Source of the DNA: Psychrobacter okhotskensis | Lineage (GTDB): Bacteria > Pseudomonadota > Gammaproteobacteria > Pseudomonadales > Moraxellaceae | Length of the DNA stretch: 64,000 bases | Direction of reading: 5' to 3' | Assembly (NCBI RefSeq): GCF_013248965.1 | Contig: NZ_JABRVQ010000003.1 | Coordinates: 1 to 64,000 of the forward strand | Part shown: positions 45,803 to 55,228 of the stretch, in pieces | Numbering within the stretch: the first letter of the stretch is position 1 | Layout of the letters: every line of letters starts with the position of its first letter | Program-made: the position numbers and the translations under genes | Notes under the pieces: model-generated | What the model saw: the letters and a program-made list of their open reading frames with translations, nothing else | Told to the model about the DNA's origin: nothing | Databases searched by the model: none

Positions 45803-47386
45803 ATGACTATTATGAGTAATTTTGCACATAGCTTTGTTAGTTTTGAAATCCCTAATTGGTTTGATACCCAGCACTTAGCGGGTATGCTGCGCGGTATCGA
45901 AAAAGAAGGTCTGCGCGTCAAGCCCGATGGCTATTTGGCGCAAACGCCGCACCCAATCAAACTTGGCTCCAAGCTCACGCATCCCTTTATTACAACCGAT
46001 TATTCTGAGAGCTTGCTTGAGCTCATCACTGACCCAAAAACCAGCCCCAAAGAGACGCTAAATATGCTGCGTCAGCTCCATCTTTTAGTGTACCAAGGTA
46101 TGCCTGAAGGTGAGCTCATGTGGCCACTATCGATGCCATGCATGCTGTCATCCAAAGACGAAGACATCCCTTTGGCGGATTATGGTAGCTCTAACACGGG
46201 TAAGCTAAAAACGTTATATCGTAGTGGTCTGGGTATTCGTTATGGTCGCCGCATGCAGACGATTGCTGGTTTGCATTACAACTTATCTTTCGGTGACAAC
46301 CTATTCGAAGCGTGGCAAGCAAAAGTACCAGCTGCGCAAAGCCAAACGTTGACAGAATTTAAGAATGAGAAGTACCTAGGTCTGATTCGCAACTTTAAGC
46401 GTCTGACCAGTCTGGTACTGTATTTGCTAGGCGCCAGTCCCAGTGTCTGTCCTTGTTTTATAGCAGGACGCGAGCACGATTTAGAGCTGCTCAACGATTC
46501 AACTTATTACAAGCCTGCAGCGACCAGCCTACGTATGGGCAAGCTTGGCTATACCAATAGTGTGCAAGAGCAGCTGGATATTCGCTATAACTATCTACCA
46601 GAGTATGTCGCTGGCCTACGCCGCGCGATTCAAACGCCGCACGAGAGCTTTGAAAAGCTTGGTTTGGATGATGCTGAGGGTCATCCTATCCAGATCAATA
46701 ACCATATTCTACAAATAGAAAATGAATACTATAGCCCTATCCGCCCCAAACAAATTGCGATGAGTGGCGAGACGCCTACCGAAGCGCTGGAGCGTCGCGG
46801 CATCGCTTACGTTGAGTTCCGCGCTATTGATCTCGATCCTTATAGCGATATCGGTATCCGTCTATCGAGCGCTTGTTTTTTAGAAGTGATGGCGCTTTAT
46901 TGCTTGCTAAATGATTCGCCTGAATTGATGCCTGAGGAAGAAGAAGCGCTGGCCATCAATCTTGAGCGCGTGGTCAATGAAGGTCGCCGTGACAATTTGC
47001 ACATCATTAATAATGGTGCGGAGCAATCACTAGAAAGCTGGATGTTGATACACCTAGATCGTATGCAACCTCTAGCCGCCCTACTCGATGCGCACTATGG
47101 TGGTAATGACTACCGTGCGGCGGTAGCATTGATGCAAGGCAAAGCGGGACATTCTGAATCGACCATATCGGCGCAAGTAAACTCTGATAGCAAACGTCTA
47201 GGCAGTTTATGGCAGCTGGGCTTTACCTTAGCGCAGCAGCATCGCGATTCTCTCTTGCAACAAACTCTTAGCCCCAACAACCAAGCCAAATATGAAGTAT
47301 TGGCTGAAAAATCAATACTTCAGCAAGCAGAAATTGAAGCCGCCGAGACCGAAGACTTTATGGACTTCTTACAACAGTATCGCTAA
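45803..47386 (+). CDS. gshA: Glutamate-cysteine ligase
   Basis: This enzyme performs the first step of glutathione synthesis, ATP-dependent joining of glutamate and cysteine. The 527 residues match the proteobacterial type 1 family. Visible segments are GMLRGIEKEGLRVKPDGYLAQTPHP, ITTDYSESLLELITDP, RYGRRMQTIAGLHYNLSF and YVEFRAIDLDPYSDIG. Two ATGs lie 9 nt apart at the start and neither has a strong ribosome binding site. A MITE separates it from dsbB. Confidence 0.96.
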   Translation: MTIMSNFAHSFVSFEIPNWFDTQHLAGMLRGIEKEGLRVKPDGYLAQTPHPIKLGSKLTHPFITTDYSESLLELITDPKTSPKETLNMLRQLHLLVYQGMPEGELMWPLSMPCMLSSKDEDIPLADYGSSNTGKLKTLYRSGLGIRYGRRMQTIAGLHYNLSFGDNLFEAWQAKVPAAQSQTLTEFKNEKYLGLIRNFKRLTSLVLYLLGASPSVCPCFIAGREHDLELLNDSTYYKPAATSLRMGKLGYTNSVQEQLDIRYNYLPEYVAGLRRAIQTPHESFEKLGLDDAEGHPIQINNHILQIENEYYSPIRPKQIAMSGETPTEALERRGIAYVEFRAIDLDPYSDIGIRLSSACFLEVMALYCLLNDSPELMPEEEEALAINLERVVNEGRRDNLHIINNGAEQSLESWMLIHLDRMQPLAALLDAHYGGNDYRAAVALMQGKAGHSESTISAQVNSDSKRLGSLWQLGFTLAQQHRDSLLQQTLSPNNQAKYEVLAEKSILQQAEIEAAETEDFMDFLQQYR

Positions 47387-47423
47387 TTAACGTTTTCTAT
47401 TGTTCATGGTATTTTATTGTTTA

Positions 47424-47692
47424 TAGGGCGTGTTGAACATTCGACCATGGCACTGACAGAGACTATTTTTTAGGCGATTCAACGTTAAAAATCTTAAGTT
47501 TAGTCTTTCTAAACGTCTATTTTTAACACAGAAGCGGCAAAAAACAGTCCTGTCCCTACGGGCTGATGCTAAAATCGCCCCATACTGCGTTGCAAGTCTA
47601 GCTAAGGTGTTAACATTATCGTCGACTTGCGCCTTGTATGAAACCATTTTAGCAATCAGCAGTGCCTATTTGTGAATGTTCAACACGCCCTA
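47424..47692. mobile_element. 269-bp MITE with 19-bp terminal inverted repeats
   Basis: TAGGGCGTGTTGAACATTC (47424-47442) and its exact complement (47674-47692) bound a 269-bp segment with no transposase. It lies between gshA and dsbB. An open frame inside (47414-47647, minus) starts and ends without genic signals and is not called. The termini look like those of IS5-like elements, but that is a guess. A single diverged end, TAGGGTCTGTTGAATATTC, recurs at 51381-51399. Confidence 0.85.
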
Positions 47693-47728
47693 GTGTTTTA
47701 TTGATTATTTTATAAGAGTATTTGACCA

Positions 47729-48256
47729 ATGCTAAAGCTAACCACCTACCGTAACTTGCAAGTCTTTTTGGTATTAATGGCAGTGATAGGAATGAGCTTT
47801 GCGCTGTTTTATTTACAGCGCCATCTGGGTCTATCACCTTGCCCACTTTGTATTTTTCAGCGTATCGGCCTGATGGTTATGGGTGGCTTTGCCTTAATAG
47901 CAGCACTGTTTAATCCGAAATCTAAAGTGGTAAGACTTATATTATGGCTTGGTAGCTTAGCAGGTATCGGCTGGGCTACTGCGGTTGCTGCGCGTCATGT
48001 CTGGTTACAACACTTGCCCGCTGACCAAGTCCCTTCTTGTGGTCCGGGATTAGACTATTGGCTCGACACCTTACCAATGAAGCAAGTCTTGAATGAAGTG
48101 TTTGCTGGTTCTGGTGAGTGTGCTGAGATTGCTTGGCGATTTATGGGCTTGAGTATTCCTGAGCAATCACTGATTCTTTTTAGCATTCTATTGATAGTGC
48201 ATGTAATAATATTATGGCGCATCGTACGCCCTGCTACCCCTATTCGTCGTGCTTAA
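47729..48256 (+). CDS. dsbB: Disulfide bond formation protein DsbB
   Basis: This inner-membrane quinone reductase reoxidises DsbA. The 175 residues have four transmembrane helices. The first periplasmic loop carries CPLC in LSPCPLCIFQRIGLM. The second carries the Cys pair in VPSCGPGLDYWLDTLP and GSGECAEIAW. All four catalytic cysteines are present. A downstream terminator follows. dsbC lies elsewhere in this window. Confidence 0.95.
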   Translation: MLKLTTYRNLQVFLVLMAVIGMSFALFYLQRHLGLSPCPLCIFQRIGLMVMGGFALIAALFNPKSKVVRLILWLGSLAGIGWATAVAARHVWLQHLPADQVPSCGPGLDYWLDTLPMKQVLNEVFAGSGECAEIAWRFMGLSIPEQSLILFSILLIVHVIILWRIVRPATPIRRA

Positions 48257-48819
48257 CAGCAATCGGCGCGGCTAACTACCAAGCAAGATAACGCTTTATA
48301 CTTTTATACAATGGCAAATATCTAACATAAAGGGATTTGCCATTTTTTTATGCGCTTTCTTTTTTATGCGCTGTATTTATTGCTGTTATTGAATCGCTAT
48401 TATTTATTATAAGTGTCGTTATAAGTGCTACCCTATCTGTTCTCCCATCGAGTTGATTATAACAAAAAGTCCACATAGATATCTTTGAGCTTTGGTATGG
48501 TGAGACAGCTTGTATACTTAACTGGTATAATGATGTGTTTTAATTATACATTCGTTAACTATCAACCATTAGCTACCAGCCATTAGCTACTAGCCATTAA
48601 TGAACAAGCACAATGTTCAATATCTATAGCTCAGCCTTATTATTAATCGATACCAACCGATAAAACAATGCCGTCAGACGCCTAATACGGACTCAGTAAG
48701 CTCGTCCGCTTTTATCTCTGATAACAGCCATTGAGCTTCGGCGATCGCGCTGGCTCGGTCATAATTGACAATACTCGTAACGTTTCTAGAATCTATTTAA
48801 AAACTGTTTTTGGTATGCC
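48257..48819. other. Intergenic region dsbB / NlpE-like gene
   Basis: About 560 bp with no gene. It holds the dsbB terminator and a short tandem repeat, CCATTAGCTACCA and relatives with 13-bp period at about 48565-48600. No convincing promoter is seen. Confidence 0.35.
48310..48349 (+). terminator. Terminator of dsbB
   Basis: AATGGCAAAT and ATTTGCCATT pair around a 15-nt loop and are followed by T7 on the plus strand, about 55 bp past the stop. Confidence 0.8.
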
Positions 48820-49449
48820 ATGATATATCTTACGTCTATTTTTTCTACCAGTTCTAATATCATAAGACGCGCTCGTCGACCCTTATTAGCCGTGCCTATC
48901 TGCTTACTGCTTATTGGTTGCGACAGCTCTTCGTCGACGACCAATAAAGGCATAAGCACTAAAGTTGCCCCCGTCGATAATACGGAAAACGCTGCTCTGC
49001 AAGATGCTGCGCAAGACAATCAGCAAACGGATACTGATATATCGGCCAATGCAGATACAGGTCAATCGCTCATTAACGCCGCCCAACCCGATGATGACAC
49101 GCATACACGTCACTCACTCATGATCTCAGAGCCAAATGATAATAGTGCATTACAGGCTACGTTAATGGGCGATTATGGTGGTATGGTTCCTTGCGCATCT
49201 TGCGACAATATCGATCTTACTCTGAACTTATTCGCCGATGGTTCAGTGTTAAAAACCAGCCTCTATAATAGTGCTGAGCCGCCGCGCCAGCCATTGCTCG
49301 AGTCGGGTATTTATCGCCAAGACAATGATACAATTACGATTGTTTATGAAAGTAAGCATATCGAAACCTATCATATCCAAGACAACCATCTGGTGATGAT
49401 GGATGAGTACAAAAATCCCAACGGCGACTATACCTTGTCACGCAGATAA
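48820..49449 (+). CDS. NlpE-like outer-membrane lipoprotein
   Basis: The 209 residues have a signal peptide with lipobox LLIGC (Cys near residue 34), followed by a disordered Ser/Thr/Asn/Asp-rich linker (about 35-105). The C-terminal domain contains GDYGGMVPCASCDNIDLTLNLFADG, the CxxC pattern of the NlpE N-terminal domain, then a beta-rich end. NlpE senses surface contact and copper stress through the Cpx pathway in E. coli. No cpx genes are nearby. The start lacks a strong ribosome binding site. Confidence 0.85.
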   Translation: MIYLTSIFSTSSNIIRRARRPLLAVPICLLLIGCDSSSSTTNKGISTKVAPVDNTENAALQDAAQDNQQTDTDISANADTGQSLINAAQPDDDTHTRHSLMISEPNDNSALQATLMGDYGGMVPCASCDNIDLTLNLFADGSVLKTSLYNSAEPPRQPLLESGIYRQDNDTITIVYESKHIETYHIQDNHLVMMDEYKNPNGDYTLSRR

Positions 49450-49569
49450 AAGTGCAGCAGTATAAAAGATTGAATACACTCAATCTAATGATGCCAAATA
49501 AGCAGTCGCATAACGCCTATCTATTGGGCGTTTTTTATTGGTCATCCAACAGTGTTTACTTTACAATAA

Positions 49570-49672
49570 GTGCCTGCTGGCTATAGAACAACCGAGCGCA
49601 AATAGGTCGTTTAGTATAGCAAGCGAGGTTTGCGCCGTAACCATTTATCAATGCTCTGATATAGCCAGCACT
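49570..49672 (+). repeat. Interspersed repeat B, copy 3 (upstream of mpl)
   Basis: A ~103-bp element is bounded by an imperfect inverted repeat, GTGCCTGCTGGCTATA and ATATAGCCAGCAC. Its interior CAACCGAGCGCAAATA ... AAGCGAGGTTTGCGCCGTAA then CCATTT matches the copy upstream of sstT. It lies 110 bp before the mpl start, in the same orientation as the other two. Confidence 0.65.
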
Positions 49673-49781
49673 CGTGACCAATAGGTTGGGTACGTCCTAA
49701 AATACGCAGCGCTTTGATGTTGCTACCTTTTCGGATAACTCTACAATTTCATTTTCTTATTCAAGCTCGTACGGAACGTCT

Positions 49782-51275
49782 ATGCATATTCATATTCTTG
49801 GTATTTGTGGTACTTTTATGGGCTCATTGGCCTTATTGGCACGCGAGCTTGGACATACGGTCACGGGCTCAGATGCCAATGTCTATCCACCGATGTCTAC
49901 CCAACTTGAAGATGCGGGCGTGACGATTGAGCAAGGCTATCTGATAGAGCACTTGCAGCCAGCGCCAGATTTAGTCGTCGTTGGTAACGCCATGAAGCGC
50001 GGGATGGATGTCATCGAATATATGCTAGACACAGGTCTACGCTATACTTCAGGGCCACAATTTTTGTCTGAAAAAGTGTTGCAGTCGCGTCACGTCATCG
50101 CCGTTGCCGGTACTCATGGTAAAACCACGACGACGACCATGCTTGCCTGGATACTGCATTATGCAGGTATTGATGCGGGGTTTTTGATTGGTGGTGTGCC
50201 GCTAGTCGATACCACTGACGAGCATTTGCAGCAAGTTTTTGCACATAGCAGCTATTTGGGTGCTGAAAAAACCAATGATGCAGCAGAAAAAACTGGCTAT
50301 TTCGTGATTGAAGCTGATGAGTATGATTCGGCATTTTTTGATAAGCGTTCAAAATTCGTTCATTATCGCCCGCGTACCGCTATTTTAAACAACCTTGAAT
50401 TTGATCATGCTGATATTTTTGCAGATCTCGATGCTATCCAGACCCAGTTCCATCACATGGTACGCATGATTCCAAGTACCGGCAAAATTATCATGCCGGC
50501 AGCAACTATTAGCTTAGAAGATACCTTGGCAAAAGGCGTTTGGACGCCTATTTGGCGCACGGCAGTGATTGACTCAACAGAGGCTAATGCTAATGACGGC
50601 GACAATAATACGACTCTAAAAAACAGTAGCGACTGGCAAGCCGAACTTATTAGCAAAGACGGCGGTCAATTCAAGGTTAGTTTCGCAGCTGATAAAGAAG
50701 CCACAGCGCTCATCGATTGGTCGATGAGCGGTATTCACAACGTCAATAATGCACTGGTTGCTGTCGCCGCTGCCTATAATGTTGGCGTCGATGTCAAAAC
50801 TGCTTGCGCAGCGTTATCAGCATTTGCTGGTATCAAGCGTCGTATGGAACTCATCGGTGATGTAAATAATATTTTAGTGTTTGATGACTTTGCCCATCAT
50901 CCGACTGCCATCACCACCACGTTGGATGGTGCCAAAAAGAAACTGGCTGATAGACGCATTTGGGCAATCATTGAGCCACGTAGTAACACCATGAAAATGG
51001 GCATTCATCAAGACAGTTTGGCTGAGTCTGCTGCCCTCGCCGACTATACACTTTGGTATGAGCCTACTGGTCTCGAATGGGGTCTAAAAGACGTCATCGA
51101 CAATGCCAATACTGCCAATCCTAATATCGACAACCAACAGGTACTCTCTAGCGTCGATGCTATTATTGAACATATCACTAGCCATGCAAAAGCTGGTGAT
51201 GCGATTGTCATTATGTCTAATGGCGGCTTTGAGAATATTCATCAGCGCCTATTAACCGCCTTGCGCGAGCAATAG
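49782..51275 (+). CDS. mpl: UDP-N-acetylmuramate:L-alanyl-gamma-D-glutamyl-meso-diaminopimelate ligase
   Basis: This Mur-ligase family enzyme recycles murein tripeptide by attaching it to UDP-MurNAc. The N-terminal HIHILGICGTFMGSLALLARELGH, the ATP loop VAGTHGKTTTTTMLAWIL, GYFVIEADEYDSAFFDKRSKF and FDDFAHHPTAI are typical of Mpl. An Asn/Asp/Thr-rich insertion lies near residues 265-285. At 497 residues it is slightly longer than E. coli Mpl. It stands alone on the plus strand. Confidence 0.95.
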   Translation: MHIHILGICGTFMGSLALLARELGHTVTGSDANVYPPMSTQLEDAGVTIEQGYLIEHLQPAPDLVVVGNAMKRGMDVIEYMLDTGLRYTSGPQFLSEKVLQSRHVIAVAGTHGKTTTTTMLAWILHYAGIDAGFLIGGVPLVDTTDEHLQQVFAHSSYLGAEKTNDAAEKTGYFVIEADEYDSAFFDKRSKFVHYRPRTAILNNLEFDHADIFADLDAIQTQFHHMVRMIPSTGKIIMPAATISLEDTLAKGVWTPIWRTAVIDSTEANANDGDNNTTLKNSSDWQAELISKDGGQFKVSFAADKEATALIDWSMSGIHNVNNALVAVAAAYNVGVDVKTACAALSAFAGIKRRMELIGDVNNILVFDDFAHHPTAITTTLDGAKKKLADRRIWAIIEPRSNTMKMGIHQDSLAESAALADYTLWYEPTGLEWGLKDVIDNANTANPNIDNQQVLSSVDAIIEHITSHAKAGDAIVIMSNGGFENIHQRLLTALREQ

Positions 51276-51603
51276 TTCAACCGACCAATCAAAACTACTG
51301 TCAGAATGATAGCGTCGCTTATTAATCATAAACGGCGCTATTTTTATGCTCATCTTTTATAAATTATAATCAACTCAGACTAGGGTCTGTTGAATATTCA
51401 AATATTAGCGACATTGCTACCTTTTTAACCTTTCGTTTACCTATTGCACCTGTGCGATAGCAATTCGAGGTTTTTTCTCACATAGCCCGTACACTGGTAA
51501 CATTTTGTGCTTACTCTTATTCCTATAGAGTCCTTACAATGTATTTATCAAAGCCATCAATAATTAATAATACATTTAAATTACAATAAATTAGGAGAAT
51601 GAA
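51276..51603. other. Intergenic region with MITE-end relic
   Basis: About 330 bp without a gene. TAGGGTCTGTTGAATATTC at 51381-51399 matches 16 of 19 positions of the MITE end at 47424, without a partner end nearby, so it is probably a decayed element. A strong AGGAG for the next gene closes the region. Confidence 0.4.
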
Positions 51604-51858
51604 ATGGGCTTTATTTGGATGATTATCGTAGGTTTGGTCGCTGGTCTATTAGCACGAGCAATTAAGCCAGGTAGCGACCCTATGGGTTGGATTATGACCA
51701 TTGTCTTGGGTATCGTTGGTGCTTTATTGGGTGGTGTCATTGCTAGCGTTATCGGCATAAATGCTGATGGTGGCTTTACTGGTCTAATATTCTCAGTAAT
51801 CGGTGCCATTATCTTGCTCTTCATCTATGAGATGATCATGAGCAAACGTGGTGTATAA
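51604..51858 (+). CDS. GlsB/YeaQ/YmgE family membrane protein
   Basis: This 84-residue glycine-rich membrane protein has three short hydrophobic helices in the Transgly_assoc family pattern: MGFIWMIIVGLVAGLLARAI, PMGWIMTIVLGIVGALLGGVI and LIFSVIGAIILLFIYEMI. Family members are stress-induced small membrane proteins of unknown activity. AGGAGA precedes the ATG at 51604. It is a single-gene unit followed by a terminator. Confidence 0.9.
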   Translation: MGFIWMIIVGLVAGLLARAIKPGSDPMGWIMTIVLGIVGALLGGVIASVIGINADGGFTGLIFSVIGAIILLFIYEMIMSKRGV

Positions 51859-51940
51859 CCTCTAATTAAACAGTTTGGTCAGACAAAGTGAGCAAAACCA
51901 CTTGAGTTGAACCAACGAGCGTTTAACCGAGACCAATCGA

Positions 51941-51969
51941 AAAGCCTTGCTATTTGCAGGGCTTTTTTA
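51941..51969 (+). terminator. Terminator of the GlsB-like gene
   Basis: AAAGCCTTGC and GCAGGGCTTT pair (one bulge) and are followed by T residues on the plus strand, about 85 bp past the stop. Confidence 0.75.
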
Positions 51970-52034
51970 TGATCCTAATAAAAGTAACTATCTTGGTTTT
52001 TACTATGCTAAAAAGTAATAGTTGCGCGAAAGTA

Positions 52035-52072
52035 TTGATAAGCATTACTTTTGTCCCCATTTATCTTATAAT
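52035..52072 (+). promoter_or_regulatory. def promoter candidate
   Basis: TATAAT at 52067-52072 lies 38 bp before the def ATG, with a weak TTACTT -35 sixteen bp upstream. TTGATA (52035-52040), 14 bp and CCCCATTT (52055-52062, perfect sigma-32 -10) overlap it, so dual control is possible. Confidence 0.4.
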
Positions 52073-52110
52073 ATCAACCCTATTTTGTCCTTATCATTGA
52101 GGTGAGCGTT

Positions 52111-52665
52111 ATGGCTTTACTCCCTATCTTAAGCTATCCAGACCCGCGCTTACGCACGATTGCGAAGCCTGTCAAGGAAGTCACTGCTGAAATCAAAACC
52201 TTAATCGCTGATATGATTGAGACCATGTATGACGCCCAAGGTATTGGTCTGGCTGCCAGTCAAGTCGATCGTCATATTCAGCTCATCGTTATCGATTTGT
52301 CAGAAGATAAAAACGATCCAAAGGTTTTTATTAACCCAAAAGTCACGCCATTGGTAGAAGAAAAGCAACCGTACGAAGAAGGTTGTTTGTCAGTCCCTGA
52401 GGTCTATGATAAAGTTGAACGCCCTAATAAAGTGCGCATTGAAGCCTTAGATGAGAACGGCGAAAAGATCGATGAAGAAGTCGAAGGCCTACTTGCCGTC
52501 TGTATCCAGCATGAGATGGATCATCTAAATGGGGTCATATTCGTCGATTATTTATCACGTCTTAAGCAAACGCGGGCACGTGATAAAGTTCGTAAAGTGC
52601 TCAAAATACGTGAAAAGCAAGGTGAGCCAGCCTCTGAAAAGCAGCCGCAAACCACCAACTCTTAA
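52111..52665 (+). CDS. def: Peptide deformylase
   Basis: This Fe2+/Zn2+ metalloenzyme removes the formyl group from nascent proteins. All three motifs are present: [16 protein letters not shown] (metal Cys) and QHEMDHLNG (HExxH). The ATG at 52111 with GAGGTGA upstream is preferred over a GTG three codons before. The 184 residues include an Asn/Gln/Glu-rich C-terminal tail of about 15 residues. fmt does not follow, unlike the common def-fmt order. Confidence 0.96.
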   Translation: MALLPILSYPDPRLRTIAKPVKEVTAEIKTLIADMIETMYDAQGIGLAASQVDRHIQLIVIDLSEDKNDPKVFINPKVTPLVEEKQPYEEGCLSVPEVYDKVERPNKVRIEALDENGEKIDEEVEGLLAVCIQHEMDHLNGVIFVDYLSRLKQTRARDKVRKVLKIREKQGEPASEKQPQTTNS

Positions 52666-52769
52666 TTGGATGCATTTATAGTTAATTCAGGACCTATTGT
52701 CCGATTATCTCAAGCATGCATTGGTTTTTATTATTCACCCTATCCTGTGTTAACTTAAGGTTCCCCACC

Positions 52770-53951
52770 ATGACCATGATCAAAATTGACCAATATTTTG
52801 ACCCTGCCGGCTGGCAGAAATTCACCAAAGCTGCCGAAGGTCGCGAAACCCCATTTTTAGTGGTGGACCTGAGTCGTATCAAAACCAAATATCATGAAAT
52901 GGTTGGTTTTTTTCCGAATGCCAAGTTGCATTATGCGATGAAAGCCAGCCCTGCTGTCGAAGTCATTAATCTATTGGCTGAACTGGGCTCAAACTTTGAT
53001 TGTGCGTCCATTTATGAGCTTGATCGTGTCCTTGACTGCGGCGTTGAGCCATCGCGTATTTCTTATGGCAACACCATCAAAAAAGCCGAGCACGTCAAAT
53101 ATGCTTTTGAGAAAGGCATTGATTTGTATGCGACCGACTCAGAAGCCGATCTAAAAAATATTGCCAAATACGCTCCTGGTTCAAAAATATTTGTGCGTAT
53201 CTTAGTACAAGGCTCTGAGACCGCTGAGTGGCCATTGTCTCGTAAGTTTGGTTGCCATCCAAACATGGCAATTGAGCTGTTGATTCAAGCCCGTGATTTG
53301 GGTCTAGTGCCTTATGGTATCTCGTTCCATGTGGGTAGCCAGCAAAAAGATGTTGCCGCTTGGGATGATGCCTTAGCCAAGGTCAAATATATGTTTGACT
53401 GGATGAAAAACGAAGAAGATATTAAGCTGCAAATGATCAACTTAGGCGGCGGTTTTCCAGCCAATTATATTAGTGAAGTGAATCCCGTAAAAGTTTACGC
53501 TGAAGAAATCACTCGTTATTTGACGGATGATTATGATGAGGAAGATATGCCGGAGATTATCCTAGAACCCGGTCGCTCATTGGTCGGTGGTTCAGGGGTA
53601 TTGGTCAGTGACGTGGTGCTCATTTCGCGTAAGTCGCATACTGACTTGACGCGTTGGGTCTATACTGATGTGGGTTTGTTCCAAGGCTTAATTGAAACCT
53701 TGGGTGAAGCGATTAAATATCCAGTTTATACGCCTAAGATGGAAACCTCAACCAGCGAAGGTACGGTCGTATTGGCCGGTCCAACCTGTGACTCAACCGA
53801 TATCATGTATGAAGAAGCAGGTTATCAATTACCAGAAGAGCTAGAAATTGGCGATAAAATCTTTTGGTTAACCACGGGTGCGTATACCAACTCGTATTCA
53901 TCGGTCGAGTTCAATGGTTTTCCACCGTTAGAAGTGGTTTATATTGATTAA
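52770..53951 (+). CDS. Group IV PLP-dependent ornithine/lysine-type decarboxylase
   Basis: This fold-type III (alanine racemase-like) decarboxylase resembles the eukaryotic/proteobacterial ornithine decarboxylase used to make putrescine. Visible residues are the PLP Lys in AKLHYAMKASP (K58), GSNFDCASIYEL, FHVGSQ, the Gly-rich phosphate loop NLGGGFP, and the catalytic Cys in LAGPTCDSTD. The 393 residues match the family. Substrate (ornithine or lysine) cannot be fixed by eye. I chose ATG at 52770 with AAGG upstream; a start 18 codons earlier is unlikely. Confidence 0.9.
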   Translation: MTMIKIDQYFDPAGWQKFTKAAEGRETPFLVVDLSRIKTKYHEMVGFFPNAKLHYAMKASPAVEVINLLAELGSNFDCASIYELDRVLDCGVEPSRISYGNTIKKAEHVKYAFEKGIDLYATDSEADLKNIAKYAPGSKIFVRILVQGSETAEWPLSRKFGCHPNMAIELLIQARDLGLVPYGISFHVGSQQKDVAAWDDALAKVKYMFDWMKNEEDIKLQMINLGGGFPANYISEVNPVKVYAEEITRYLTDDYDEEDMPEIILEPGRSLVGGSGVLVSDVVLISRKSHTDLTRWVYTDVGLFQGLIETLGEAIKYPVYTPKMETSTSEGTVVLAGPTCDSTDIMYEEAGYQLPEELEIGDKIFWLTTGAYTNSYSSVEFNGFPPLEVVYID

Positions 53952-53976
53952 TTCTCAGTGAATGCTCAGCAATAAG

Positions 53977-54016
53977 AAAAGCGCGGTACTGTGATTAGCA
54001 GTGCCGCGCTTTTTTA
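53977..54016 (+). terminator. Terminator of the decarboxylase gene
   Basis: AAAAGCGCGGTACTG and CAGTGCCGCGCTTTTTT pair around a 7-nt loop with T6 on the plus strand, 25 bp past the stop. Confidence 0.93.
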
Positions 54017-54050
54017 TGCTTTTTCATCTATCATCTATGCCGCCCATTAT

Positions 54051-54196
54051 TATAATCATTTCTAAATAAAAGAAGCACAGATGTTATAACGCGCTACTGG
54101 GACAAATTTTTCTTGCTTGCTATGCCTACGCAGACAGAGGCTACAAAAAATTAGTCCCAGCAGCACTGTATTCTTTTAAAAAATAGATCAACTATA
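54051..54196 (+). repeat. Interspersed palindromic repeat A, copy 2
   Basis: The core GCTACTGGGACAAATTTTTC ... AAAAAATTAGTCCCAGCAGC contains the conserved centre CTTGCTTGCTATGCCTACGC. The right end is GATCAACTATA and the left end a diverged TATAATCA. The ~146-bp element lies between the convergent decarboxylase and the secretin-like gene. Confidence 0.75.
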
Positions 54197-54230
54197 ACTC
54201 CTTGAATAACAAGGAACGATGTAATACTAA

Positions 54231-55157
54231 CTACTGCACTAACAGCGAGATAGGCATACTATTAGTGTTATTAACAGTGCGATTACTGCCATAGCTTGAG
54301 CGTTGGGTTTGATTATTCTGTGAAATCTGACCGATCGTCACCCACTGTCCACGTGGTACGACAATGGTACTATTTAAGCGCTGACCTTGAATAGCATTAT
54401 AACTATTTTGCTTATAAGACGAATGAGAACGCACGAGCTGCTCATCAACTTGTGATAACTGCACTTCGACTTGCCCGTTTGGTATTAGCCGTGGCGTCAC
54501 AGCAATGCCTTGCGTCGTTGGCAGTAATACTTGCTGCTGAATAATAATCTGCCCCGATGGTCGATTATAAGTTGGATACGTAGTGGCATGATAGGTTTGA
54601 GTCAGCGCATAGAGCGTGCCTGTACTAATGCTCGCGGCACTACCAGATAGCGTTTGTACTTGATATAAATTATTGCCTTGCTGCTGACTATTGCGCTGAT
54701 TAATTATCTCTGAACCCTCAATGCCGCGATTGCTAATAATAACCTGACCTTGCTGAATATTACTTTGAGAATCACTATTATTACCAACACGCACAGCAAC
54801 GATCAACGCCTGTGGTTGACCGTCAATTTGACTCAGTAATTGCTGTACCGCTTGATAATTAGCGGCGGTGGTATGCAATACCAGCTTATCCTGATAAGTA
54901 GACACCGTACCGCCATCGCGACTATTATTCAATTGCTGGCGTACCGCAGGCAACAGTGCATCACCACCATAGGTATGGATGACGTAGGTTTGAAAAGTAG
55001 CTGCTTGTACGACTATCGGCAGTACCGTTAAACTTAAAGTAAATGCTATCGGACGCTTATAACTTATGGCTTTGACAGTTTTTATATTTTTAACAATGTT
55101 AAGTATAGCCACTACCCGACCAAAACTCTCTCTTAAATGTTCGCTCAACTTATTCAT
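54231..55157 (-). CDS. Short secretin-like periplasmic protein
   Basis: The 308 residues have an N-terminal signal anchor (about 35-53). Next comes an N1-like secretin subdomain (GGDALLPAVRQQLNNSRDGG ... LVLHTTAANYQAVQQLLSQIDG). A Gln/Asn/Ser-rich loop follows, then a beta domain with GIAVTPRLIPNGQVEVQLS and TIVVPRGQWVTIGQIS, similar to the beginning of the secretin core. It is much shorter than true secretins (~600-750) and lacks the full barrel, so it is unlikely to be a pore. AGAGGT precedes the ATG. It is read from the same strand as dapB, 118 bp downstream of it. Confidence 0.7.
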   Translation of the reverse strand: MNKLSEHLRESFGRVVAILNIVKNIKTVKAISYKRPIAFTLSLTVLPIVVQAATFQTYVIHTYGGDALLPAVRQQLNNSRDGGTVSTYQDKLVLHTTAANYQAVQQLLSQIDGQPQALIVAVRVGNNSDSQSNIQQGQVIISNRGIEGSEIINQRNSQQQGNNLYQVQTLSGSAASISTGTLYALTQTYHATTYPTYNRPSGQIIIQQQVLLPTTQGIAVTPRLIPNGQVEVQLSQVDEQLVRSHSSYKQNSYNAIQGQRLNSTIVVPRGQWVTIGQISQNNQTQRSSYGSNRTVNNTNSMPISLLVQ

Positions 55158-55228
55158 AATTGACCTCTAACAATAGTTAAACGCTATCAAAAGCCATACT
55201 TAGCAGCTATCAAACCATCAGCAAAAAC

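Noticed and set aside
47414-47647. 77-codon minus-strand frame in the MITE
   Set aside because: It reads out across the element's end and has no start signals; the MITE is non-coding.
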